DNA of 28,114 nt from Oppiella nova. Lineage: Eukaryota > Arthropoda > Arachnida > Sarcoptiformes > Oppiidae. The notes under the pieces are model-generated. The model saw only the letters and a program-made list of their open reading frames with translations. It made no database searches and was not told the DNA's origin. The first letter of the stretch is position 1, and every line of letters begins with the position of its first letter. The position numbers and the translations under genes are program-made. Of this stretch, positions 19,217 to 28,114 are shown piece by piece. The DNA is taken from contig CAJPVJ010000328.1 in assembly GCA_905397405.1 (NCBI GenBank), positions 1-28,114 of the forward strand, in the 5' to 3' direction.

Positions 19217-21304
19217 ATGTCAACTAAATCAAAAATATGTGTTGTGTGCGGAGAATGGGCTAAAGGTAACAAATTAACAATCATTTGAAATAATAAATAA
19301 ATATAATACACCATAATACATGTATATTGTGAATCATGTAAATAAAACTAAACTAACCCTGATTGCAGGCAATAATTTTGGTGTCATTACATGTCAATCG
19401 TGTAAAGCATTCTTCCGGAGAAATGCCAACAAATCCAATGTATGATAAAAATTAATTTACAAACAATTTACCAATTTGATTGATCACATTGTTTTGTATC
19501 ATGGTCATAAATACTTTCTATACAGCGGTTTAAGTGTGAATCGGACGAGGATTGTAATATAAATGTCTTAAACCGAAAATCATGCAAAAAGTGTCGACTC
19601 AATAAGTGCTTTGCCGTAGGAATGAGAAAGGTACTAATAAAATAAATATTCAATTAAATTATTATTGTAAACAAGGTATTTATCAATAAGATATTGTTTG
19701 CATTGACAGGAATGGATACTGAATGAGGAGGAAAGGCATTTGAGGCGTAAACAGATCGAGGAGAACAGGATTAGGAAACTCAACAAGTCTTACACCAGTA
19801 GTAAACCTATTAAAGGGACAGTTAGTCAGGAATCGGACGACTCGTCAGACTCTTCATTGTCATCACTATTAGCCGACAATACAATCAATTCAATCAGCGA
19901 TGAGGAGATGTGTGAATATATTATGCAAATCGAGAATTTCTGCTCAAATGAATCCGTGGATGAAAATAATATTAACATAACTAACGGTGCGAACAGTGCG
20001 GACATACCCTTACCGTTGAGTTTGGAGACAATTGTCGAGTCGCTGGATATTTATGAGACAAATGCAAAAACTAATGAACAAATTGTCGGAAACTTTACCG
20101 AAGTTTCAAACTCTAGTGAATCTAACGCTACAAATGAATCTGAAAACCTTAATGAAGTGGACAGTGGCCTGGAAATGGCGTTAATCATACACCCGTCCAC
20201 TCACCAGCCCTTGACTGACTTGAATAGTCTCAACAAACATGAGTTCAATTGTCTGAAGGAGTTGTTGAGTGCCTTGAGCCAAATGGGACGCATACCGTTC
20301 ATGAATTGTAACGTCAATTCCGTTAGGAATGCCTTCAATTCGGTGGAGGAGCTCATGAACTACTCGATCAACAAGTTTGACGCATATATCGCCGAAATTA
20401 TTGCCACTATTAAGAGGTTGAGTGGCTTTCAGAGCATTTGCTTCAACGATCAGATTGCCCTGATCAAGTATGGCTGTATGGAAATCAAAATGCTCAGGGC
20501 AGCCTTGTTTTTTAATTATGAGTACCAGTGCTGGGCTTTTGAGGTTTGTTAACACATATAACAGTATATTTATAAATTTGTTAAACTCAACATAATTATG
20601 TTTATTCAATGAATATTTAATAATTTATATTAGTATTATCTTGTTTATGTTAGTAGATTGTGTTAATTGCTATTGATATTTGTTGTATAAATATTTATAA
20701 GTTATTTATCTAAACTTTGTCTTTTTTCATTACAGGATAATAACGACACAATTAAACTGAATTTGAATTTATTTAAGAGTTTCAAAGACAATAATACATA
20801 CAATGTGTTGAAGAAATATCTGTTAAGAGTTGCCAATGAGTTAGACTGCGATCAACTCATACTTATCCTGGTATTAATAATAAATATTATTATTATTTTT
20901 TAAATTTTACATTAATTGACTTATAAATAATTTTGACAGTTAATGCCTATAATACTATTCAATCCGGAGAGACCACACATTATGCACAAAGAAGTGATTA
21001 TGTATGCATTAATGCTATTAATTTGTATTTTATTTATGATTTTTAATAAATAATTTCATCTGTTTATCGCAGACTTCAGCAACAAATATATGTCTATATT
21101 TTGCAAAGATATCTGAGAATAAAATATGGTTCAGAAAGTAAAGTGAAGACTAAATTCTTGAGGATTTTCAATGTCTTACATGATATCCAAAAGTTACAAG
21201 AGTTGCACCGACAAAACTTCAAGATTATAAGCCCTGATAAATATGGACCACTTTTGAAGGAGATTCTTGATGTCCCGGCTACTTATACAGCGCTATGCGC
21301 CTAA
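19217..21304 (+). CDS. NR7: HR96-like nuclear receptor, seven exons
   Basis: Exons 19217-19265, 19369-19439, 19526-19630, 19710-20543, 20736-20870, 20940-21001 and 21073-21304 join to about 495 residues, the longest in the array because of a Ser/Asn/Glu-rich hinge. Zinc fingers: ICVVCGEWAKG, P-box CQSCKAFFRRNANK and CESDEDCNINV..SCKKCRLNKCF, followed by KEWILNEEERHLRRKQIEENR. The ligand-binding domain shows NDQIALIKYGCME, LFNPERPHIMHK and AF-2 GPLLKEILD. Glu-to-Gln in the P-box is shared with NR5, NR8 and NR9 and may change half-site recognition. A candidate AATAAA signal lies at 21395-21400. All phases agree, and the gene looks intact. Confidence 0.88.
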
Positions 21305-21671
21305 TTATGCTCATCATATCATTATAAATATTATACTCATTGTTTAATTCTCATAATTTGTGGTCACATTAATATTACTGCCATATATATTGTAAATAAA
21401 ACAGTTTTAATTAAAATTAAGATTTTAAAAATGCCTATTATTTAAATAGTCAACATTAGGGTGGCTACTAAAAGTAATTATGTTTAACACAAAAAATGAT
21501 TTTTATTAAATGGTGTTGAGGGTAAGCTAATTTCATACAAAATATATTATTTCAAAAACATATCTGTTAGAGTTGTTGGTACTTAAAACAGCAATTAATT
21601 TCGTGTTTTGTTAGTTATTAAATTGTAAATAAGTTATAAGTTTATCTATAATATCCTAAACGTTAAACATA
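21305..21671. other. Spacer between NR7 and CAP gene
   Basis: It holds the NR7 3' end with AATAAA at 21395-21400, and then the AT-rich 5' region of the CAP gene. No other feature is seen. Confidence 0.55.
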
Positions 21672-22337
21672 ATGAATAAGTTCAAGTCAACATTCTTCGC
21701 GATTGCAGTAAATTTGGTGCTTTTTGTGCTTTTAATGATTACAGAGCTCACCATTGCTTCGGACCAAAGTGTGAACTCTTCGGACATATTTAACGCCGAG
21801 TGTCTCAAAAGTCATAACACATTCCGAGGCAAACATAAGGACACAAAAGCGGTCGGAATTAATAAAAAATTGATGACATCTGCGGCCAAATGTGCGACAA
21901 CTCTGGCCGAGACTAACCTATTCCGTCACAGCAAAGACGCCGGTCTACTGTATGGCGAAAATCAATGGCTGGCATTAGTCTCGACCAAAGCGGGCACTAA
22001 AGGGATATACGATAGGCTGACCTGCAATGAGGTGATCGCATCGTGGCACAGGGAGCAAACACTTTACAACTACACAACTACAAAAGGCGGGCCCCCGAAG
22101 AATATTGAACAGGTCGGACACTTCACTCAACTCGTTTGGAGGGGTAGTAAGGAAATAGGATGTGCTAAGTCCATGCGTGAGAAAGATAGCAAGGTATATT
22201 TGGTGTGTCACTATCTGGCCGTTGGTAATATACCCGGAAAATACTCCGATAATNGCAAGGTATATTTGGTGTGTCACTATCTGGCCGTTGGTAATATACC
22301 CGGAAAATACTCCGATAATGTTAAGCCCGAAAAATAA
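21672..22337 (+). CDS. Secreted CAP/SCP-domain protein (GAPR-1/antigen 5-like)
   Basis: Intronless frame starting at ATG 21672. Residues 1-30 form a signal peptide with a strongly hydrophobic core. The CAP domain follows: SHNTFRGKH near the start, FRHSKDAG..YGENQW with the conserved His and Glu, SWHREQ, then the hallmark GHFTQLVWRGSKEIGCA, and LVCHYLAVGNIPGKY at the end. CAP proteins are extracellular or Golgi-associated; in arthropods they include venom and saliva antigen 5 proteins, with no agreed activity. The sequence looks most like the GAPR-1 branch. Codon use is GC-richer than the receptors. The last 150 bases contain a 65-base exact duplication around one N, most likely an assembly artefact; with one copy the protein would be about 199 residues. 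Confidence 0.85.
   Translation: MNKFKSTFFAIAVNLVLFVLLMITELTIASDQSVNSSDIFNAECLKSHNTFRGKHKDTKAVGINKKLMTSAAKCATTLAETNLFRHSKDAGLLYGENQWLALVSTKAGTKGIYDRLTCNEVIASWHREQTLYNYTTTKGGPPKNIEQVGHFTQLVWRGSKEIGCAKSMREKDSKVYLVCHYLAVGNIPGKYSDNXKVYLVCHYLAVGNIPGKYSDNVKPEK
22189..22319. repeat. 65-base exact duplication flanking a single N
   Basis: 22189-22253 and 22255-22319 are identical, with the only N of the window at 22254 between them. This is the pattern left when two contigs that overlap are joined with a gap character instead of being merged. It duplicates the final CAP motif (LVCHYLAVGNIPGKY) in frame, since 66 bases is a whole number of codons. Confidence 0.9.
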
Positions 22338-22584
22338 CTTATAGTTAGCTGTCTATTTCCATTTTATATTGTAAACTCATAATATTATTTTTAATTTATG
22401 GTAAAGTCAATGATTAACCAATGTTTTATTTTGATATTTATTAATTTATAATTATTTTCATTTCGAGTATCATTTTTTTAAGATTAATCGTTGGTTTAAT
22501 TATTTGAATCGATTAGACATTTGCGGCGAAATTCTTATAATTACGGATAAAATGCAATAAATTGTTCACTGATTGCTGACACTC

Positions 22585-22835
22585 TTAGAAAGCATTGACT
22601 AAACCCACGATTGAGGCAATCATGACAAACCACATCCACAAGGATTGCTGGCTAACCACAGCACTGCTTACTGTTAAGAATTGCGGATCATTTGGATCCG
22701 TCTGCAGAGACCATCCGACCGGGTTGTGCGCCAAGATCTTCATCGAGTGCTGACCCGATGGTACCTCCACTACGATGTCGTATGTGTTGTTAGCCAATGG
22801 ATTTCGGTTGGCTTCAAATACAATCAAATGTGTTA
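22585..22835 (-). CDS. Last exon of a membrane protein, FN3-like end
   Basis: Minus-strand reading frame behind a TTTTAG acceptor, ending in a stop at 22585. The segment VPSGQHSMKILAHNPVGWS resembles the F-G strands of a fibronectin type III domain. A hydrophobic stretch (about the last 20 residues, SLWMWFVMIASIVGLVNAF) ends right at the C-terminus, fitting a GPI-anchor signal or a tail transmembrane helix. The exon needs one base from the exon before it; a possible 38-base exon at 23080-23117 would supply it. The gene runs tail to tail with the CAP gene, 247 bases apart. The family is not certain. Confidence 0.5.
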
Positions 22836-23171
22836 CTAAAATGTAATATTAGTCAAGTGTTCCTAATATTGTGAGAATGTCCGCAACTTTATTTACACAA
22901 CAAACAGTCTTTAAAGGTTAAACATTCATAGTTAGCCACCGAGTTGAGAACACAGTAATTGACAGTGATGCAAAACTCCTACAAACATATCATTGAATAG
23001 GTATTTCATGAATTGTGATAATAGACAGTGAGTCTGATGTGGATGAATACCTTGTTCATATGAGTAGTTCCGCTCTTACCCAACAAGCCCTTCAAAAGGC
23101 TGTAAGTTGAGCTTTCACTAAGAGAGAAGAGGCTACCATAAGGACCGGAATGTGACCTTAACAGAGCTCAC

Positions 23172-23281
23172 CGGCAAGCCCAGTAAGTTAAACAAGCTAA
23201 TTTTGCCGATATTCTCGTATTCAAGAGACAAAACACTTAGATTCTCAGTGTTTATGATTCTGTGCTTAACATCCAGACCGC
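23172..23281 (-). CDS. Possible internal exon of the minus-strand membrane gene
   Basis: Bounded by TTTTTTCAG before it and GTGAGC after it on the minus strand, with one open frame of 36 codons reading ..NTENLSVLSLEYENIGK... No family was recognised. Its end phase does not join the candidate 38-base exon at 23080-23117, so the model between them is unsettled, and the gene could be partly decayed or alternatively spliced. Confidence 0.3.
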
Positions 23282-24010
23282 CTGAAAAAAGTCATTATAA
23301 ATCAATCAAATTTATTACTGAATATTATATTACATTATATGACATTCAACAATATACTGTATATACTGCACAGTAACAAGTGAATATTTGTACAAATTAC
23401 ATGTTAAAACTAATGATAACAAAGCATCGATTACCATTATGAGACAGTTACCCTCTTGGTGCAGGACACTTGGTAACCTTGAGACGCTACCCCAGCCGCA
23501 AGTGTTCTGTACAGTGCAAATGTTACTGTCCTCTAACCCAGAGTAGACTTTGGGTTTGTAAAGAAACCGTGTTTTCTGGGAAGCGAGGCTTAACTGCAAT
23601 TCAATGAATTCGTATAACAATCTAACCATAAGACAAATTATGAGAACAATCCGAATGTAACTTGAGACTCTAATTACAGATATGAGAAGTACAGACACTC
23701 CTTTCCCAACCGCATTTGGCTAAGTGTGCATATCTGCGGAAGTAAGAGAAACTAGTTAGAAAACTTCGGCTCACTACTTCTGATTGTCTTCTGAGTGACA
23801 GACTGTTCCACTCGAGATCTAACCGTAAAGTCCTTGTCGTCTTCGGTTCAATTCAAGTCATTTCATTAGTTATCATCAATTATTGCTATTTGCCAACAAT
23901 TCATGCATTATTCTGTTTTAAGTCAGCAATTCATATGACATGCATTTGAATATTATTTTAGACTTAAGAGACAATTCATAGACAATATAGTGGTGAGTAT
24001 TGAGACAAAC
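23282..24010. other. Probable intron and weak exon remnants, minus strand
   Basis: On the minus strand around 23490-23620 a frame includes EDSNICTVQNTCG, reminiscent of the end of an immunoglobulin domain, behind a TTGCAG acceptor. Splice borders and phases could not be fixed, so no exon is claimed. The rest looks intronic. Confidence 0.3.
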
Positions 24011-24142
24011 CGTCTACAATGCGAATATTGTTGTGAATCCATGAGACCTGTGCTTCAGTGGCCTCGCGGTCAGAATCAAACTTAGAGAAGCATAACATTG
24101 TGAAGGCATCCCCTTCTGTGCCCACATAAGTATCTTCGTTTC
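24011..24142 (-). CDS. Ig-like domain exon (B to C strands)
   Basis: Minus-strand exon bounded by CATTACAG and GTTTGT. It encodes GTEGDAFTMLC, then DREATEAQVSWIHNN: the Cys of an Ig B strand followed by the Trp of the C strand, the core of an immunoglobulin fold. It fits a multi-exon cell-surface protein with the exons at 24351-24477 and 22585-22835. Its start phase does not match the end of the 24351-24477 exon, so an exon may be missing between them. Confidence 0.5.
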
Positions 24143-24350
24143 CTGTAATGTATCAAAAATGCACATTAATTGGACTCTTAATTAATTCTTGGGAACTAAG
24201 AATTGGATATGAATTTATGTATGGAAGGCAAAGTTATCTTAACATTTGAAAATCGAGTTTAAACAGGCTTCTTTAGTGAAATAATAGGAAATCCTGTATT
24301 TCACAGTCAAAATTAAGATTGCAAAATGAGTTTATCAATTATTATAAAAC

Positions 24351-24477
24351 CTTAGTTTGTCTGCACTCATAGAATCCCGAATTTCGTTTGGGAACATTCA
24401 CCAGGGACAGTTTCACCGAATCAGCTCCATGTTGCTGGTATACAGGGGCCTCACTGTTGTCCTCAATTGGTTCATGT
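24351..24477 (-). CDS. Ig-like domain exon (E to F strands)
   Basis: Minus-strand frame after GGGCAG and before GTTTTAT. It encodes DSVKLSLVNVPKRNSGFYEC, the typical E-F strand pattern of an Ig domain, ending in the Tyr-x-Cys motif. Upstream exons for the first half of this domain were not found with confidence. The polypyrimidine tract before the acceptor is weak, so the left border is tentative. Confidence 0.5.
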
Positions 24478-25610
24478 CTGCCCACGTGATACCAATTAAG
24501 TACTCCTTTTAACCACAATATACAGTATGTGAGACAATGTCTTACAGAAGCGTAATACTCGTGTTAATGGGAGTAAAACTAACCCTAGGAAGTCTGTATA
24601 CTGTTTGTCACAGACAGCCAAGGTTTACCGGAATTGGAAGAGGACCCCGACATAAGATTGCGGAAAGGTAAGTTAAGTTGCGTTTGTTAATATAATTGTA
24701 ATGAATATAAAGATCAATAAAAATGAAGACTTACTCCAAACCAATGATTGTAATGAAGAAATAATCATAAAAATGAGACAAAAAATAGCGTTTGTTCGCG
24801 AATTATAGCTAAAACTGACTATCGATCTAAACTTCATAATTGTTGAGCAAATTTGTATTATTATTGTTACTAATGAATAGGATTACACTCTGAATGAATG
24901 AAGTTTCGCCCAAATGTCTCGCAATTCAATGTTTAATAAATTATTTGTTGGAAACAATTTATACCATTAATTGAGAGGAACTGAAAACAAGAGACAAATA
25001 TTTGAATGTAAGCCAAGTATATGAAGAATTATAGATATGAATAGCAATTATTGAATCCAATTCTTAATACGAATTATGTTTCCAATAATACACTTATCAA
25101 TTTCTTAAATTCAATCAAATAGAGTAATAATAAAATCATTTACTAAACATCATTTACAGAGTATTGGTATCATATATGCATTTGACTCATATCTGCTGCA
25201 TTGATGGAATATACAGTATAATTAACAATAAATAAATATCATAATATGATATATATTATAAACTAACAACTATTTAACATTGAAAACTCTATACCCATTG
25301 GAGGAAAATGAAATCATTTATTATATTAATTATCACACATTTTATACACAACCTATGATTATAGATAATTACAACTACTAAATGTATTAGTATATCTTAA
25401 GTTAGACTCAACTAAAGATCATGTAACAATATTTATGTAATATTGGAGTCAGCTACTCAAATAAATATCATCTATGATTCATGTGAATGATTTCCACTAT
25501 ATTATTGCCAATATTCAATTTATTGAATTTTAAAATATACATTGATTAGTGATTTTATCAAGAAATATTGTTATTAATAATTAATCAGCAATTTTAATCG
25601 GCAATAAGCA
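24478..25610. other. Spacer before NR8, possible 5' end of the Ig gene
   Basis: The part near 24590-24660 is less AT-rich and could hold a minus-strand 5' exon with GGTAAAC as donor, but no start or signal peptide could be supported. From 24700 on the sequence is AT-rich without visible genes or repeats. The AGTGCA module of NR5-NR7 was not found upstream of NR8. Confidence 0.4.
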
Positions 25611-27448
25611 ATGTCAAAAAGAGTTTGTTTGGTTTGTGGTGTCAGCGCTAATGGTATGTTTTTTACTAATGTAATAGATAATTAAATATGAACCTGTATA
25701 TTTAGGCATCAATTTCTGTGCGCTCACGTGCCAGTCCTGTAAGGCTTTCTTCAGGAGGAATGCCCACAAACAAGAGGTTCAATAATATTTATAATTTATA
25801 AATAAATGTCTAATTATGACAAACTGGTACCAAAAGTACAAGTGTAGGTTTGGAGACAATTGTGTGATTACTGAAGAATCGCGAAAATTGTGTCAAAAAT
25901 GTCGGCTCAAGAAATGTTTCGCAGTCGGCATGAAAAAAGTAATTCATTTCTAATTGAATTGAATATAAAATAATTAAATAATATATGAATATAATTGAAG
26001 GAATGGATACTGAATGAGGAGGAGAAGGAGTATAGGCGACAACGGATTGAGGAGAACCGCAAATATAGAGAAATGTGTTTCAATCAGGCATCACATGATG
26101 TCCCAGAAGTTGACAAAACTGTAAATTCCGACTCAAATGCCAATTCATGGGATGACATAAACAATCAACAAATCAATGAATATATCAATCAAATCGAGAA
26201 TTACATAACTAATGATGAAAGCAGTGATTTTCATGAATCAATCGGTGATAATATAATTATCAAACCCATTATCGATGGAAACAATCTGGATGACAAGGAT
26301 ATATGTACAGATAAAATACCTGGACACACTGGCACTACTAATACAGTGGGTACTAGCAGTAATATTATAATTAATGCTGAAAACAATAATTACAGTATTG
26401 ACCAAGATTGTCAAATAGCTATCAGATTATGCACCAGTAATATAATGCATGAATTAATGGATTTAAACAGTTTTAATGAGTTTGAATACAAACGCTTGAA
26501 TGAATTGTTTAGCGGTTTAAATGATAGGCAGATTCGGTTGATCAGTGAAAGGGAACCGACCCTGACAATTCCCAAGTTTAATACCGTTCATGAGCTCATG
26601 GCGTACGATGTTATTAATTTTAATCAATATATTGAGCACTATATTCAAACAGCTATGAAATTAAGTGGATTTAAAAGCACTTGCATTAATGATCAAATAG
26701 CCCTGGTCAAATATAGCTTCATTGAAATGCAGATATTAAAAGCTGCCCTACACTATAACTCCTACAAGAAGTGTTGGACTATTGAAACGGTATGCAAATG
26801 TGTAAAATAAATATGAATAATAATTTAATTTTATTATTCACTATTATGCACTATATTATTATTAATAGGACAAAAATACTTCATATGTATTAACATTGGA
26901 TTTGCTAAAAGGTTTCGGGAAAAATATGAGCAAGTTATTGGAATGTGTGCTAAACACATTATCCACTGAATTTAACAATGACCTCCACATTGTTCAATTG
27001 GTATTTATTAGGAAAACTTATTTAGTCTTATTTTAATTATTAATAATAATTTTAATTGTATGTTAACAGATAATGCCCATATTACTATTTAATCCCGAGA
27101 GACCAAACATTATAAATAGGGATATGATCGAGTAAGTAATTTACTCTACAATATAATATATTATAATTAATTATTATTATTATTATATATATTATATTAT
27201 AATTTAATTCGTAATGATTTGAGTTTTACGTTTATTTGTGTCAATTGTTTAGATTGCAACAACAGTTGTACATATATTTACTTCAGAAATATTTGAGTCT
27301 AAAGTATGGTTTTGCGTGCGAAACGAAACTTTCAAGAATATCATATATTCTGCAACACATTCATATGTTAAGCGAATTACATAAACAAAACTACCTTGCT
27401 ATAAAATCTGAGATTTGCGGACCACTACTCAAAGAGATACTCGAATAG
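25611..27448 (+). CDS. NR8: HR96-like nuclear receptor, seven exons
   Basis: Exons 25611-25653, 25706-25776, 25837-25938, 26001-26789, 26869-27000, 27070-27131 and 27253-27448 join to about 464 residues. Zinc fingers: VCLVCGVSANG, P-box CQSCKAFFRRNAHK and CRFGDNCVITE..LCQKCRLKKCF, then KEWILNEEEKEYRRQRIEENR. Exon 3 is 102 bases, one codon shorter than in its sisters, just before the second finger. The ligand-binding domain has NDQIALVKYSFIE (Ser for the usual Gly) and LFNPERPNI. The protein ends directly after AF-2 GPLLKEILE without the tail other members have. The gene lies beyond the CAP and Ig genes, so it is separated from the main array but in the same direction. Confidence 0.86.
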
Positions 27449-27887
27449 CATTGAAATTTATGGATAAACTTATAAACTTTTTTAATGTTTACCACAATTT
27501 TATTTATACAGTTACTTCAAATTTACACAATAGTCCAATAATAAATTGTTAAGTTATGTACAAATTACAATAAAATCACTTTAACATTAAACCTAAAACT
27601 GACTAATTCATGCTATTGCAATAAATTCACAACAATGATTGACAAACATTATAACAGAATTATATATTTATACATTGTAGACGTATACCCTTTTCATATT
27701 ATTGTTCATAACTTATGAATCATAAGATATCCATGAACTAGGAGATAACATAACTCCAATTATTTACAATATCACTGTATATTATTGCACTGATTTATTA
27801 TAAATAAATTGCCATTTTATAATTCAAATGAAGAATTTAAGAATTTAACTTGTTTTGTTTTATAATAATTATTAATTAATTAAATAA
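27449..27887. other. AT-rich spacer between NR8 and NR9
   Basis: No gene is seen. A single TGCACT (AGTGCA on the minus strand) lies at 27786-27791, about 100 bases before the NR9 start, without a DR5 partner. Confidence 0.45.
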
Positions 27888-28084
27888 ATGTCTAATGACA
27901 TAAATTTATGTTTGGTTTGTGGTGCTAAAGCTAATGGTATTTGATTCATTTATTTCAATTCATTTAAGTATCCCTATTGAAAGTACCAGTATTTTAATTT
28001 ATTTATTTATTAGGCATCAACTTCTGTGCCATTACTTGTCAGTCATGCAAAGCATTCTTCAGGAGGAATGCCTACAATTTTGAG
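27888..28084 (+). CDS. NR9: HR96-like receptor, 5' exons only
   Basis: Exon 1 at 27888-27936 (LCLVCGAKANG) and exon 2 at 28014-28084 (INFCAITCQSCKAFFRRNAYN) match NR8 closely in sequence, phase and length (49 and 71 bases). The GTAAAA donor after 28084 leads into an intron that runs off the window, so the remaining five exons lie beyond it. P-box CQSCK, as in NR5, NR7 and NR8. Confidence 0.82.
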
Positions 28085-28114
28085 GTAAAACTAATTTTCA
28101 CATTATAATAACTA

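Noticed and set aside
20181-20609. 142-codon minus-strand frame opposite the NR7 LBD
   Set aside because: It overlaps conserved NR7 coding sequence in antisense and resembles nothing known.
22189-22319. Genuine internal repeat of the CAP domain
   Set aside because: Perfect identity and the single N between the copies fit an unmerged contig overlap better.
23118-23136. A 19-base intron in the minus-strand Ig/FN3 gene
   Set aside because: It has GT, a pyrimidine tract and AG and would fix the phase, but it is far shorter than any other intron in the window.
1-28114. CRISPR array, tRNA, rRNA or bacterial operon
   Set aside because: No spaced identical repeats, cloverleaf or rRNA core was seen, and the spliced genes show a eukaryotic nuclear source.

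Overview
This window looks like an AT-rich invertebrate nuclear genome, most likely an arthropod and plausibly a mite. The clues are short GT-AG introns (mostly 60-150 bases), a tandem family of DHR96/HR96-like (NR1J-type) nuclear receptors, and scattered GC-richer ordinary genes (LRAT-like, CAP/SCP, CDT1). The species assignment is inference; no rRNA, tRNA or mitochondrial marker is present.

The main content is a head-to-tail plus-strand array of nuclear receptor genes, called NR1 to NR9 here. Every complete member has the same seven-exon plan. Exon 1 carries the first two zinc-finger cysteines. A 71-base exon carries the P-box, a 102-105-base exon carries the second finger, and one large exon carries the hinge and the first half of the ligand-binding domain (LBD). 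Exons of 132-144 and 62 bases follow, and the last exon ends in the AF-2 helix. Order: NR1 29-1880; NR2 2577-5885, split by a CDT1 insertion; NR3 6380-8044; NR4 10009-11779; NR5 13855-15639; a decayed fragment 16094-16308; NR6 16733-18711; NR7 19217-21304; NR8 25611-27448; NR9 27888 to the window edge.

The standout is NR2. Its large exon contains an intronless, GC-rich copy of the replication-licensing factor CDT1 (geminin-binding domain plus C-terminal winged helix), read in frame with the receptor's zinc-finger domain. The sequence predicts a 532-residue zinc finger-CDT1 chimera. The receptor's own LBD exons survive downstream, and an in-frame splice acceptor at 4699 could in principle skip the CDT1 block.

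Other genes are an intronless LRAT-domain gene on the minus strand (8667-9446), divergent from NR4; a secreted CAP-domain gene (21672-22337) whose 3' end holds an assembly-gap duplication around one N; and tentative minus-strand exons of an Ig/FN3-type surface protein (22585-24477).

The 2-kb gap between NR4 and NR5 holds palindromic repeats, including a long inverted repeat with arms about 98% identical. The upstream regions of the NR5-NR7 subgroup carry AGTGCA hexamers, in two cases as direct repeats with a 5-base spacer. That is the type of element reported for the nematode NR1J receptor DAF-12, and it suggests auto- or cross-regulation within the array.
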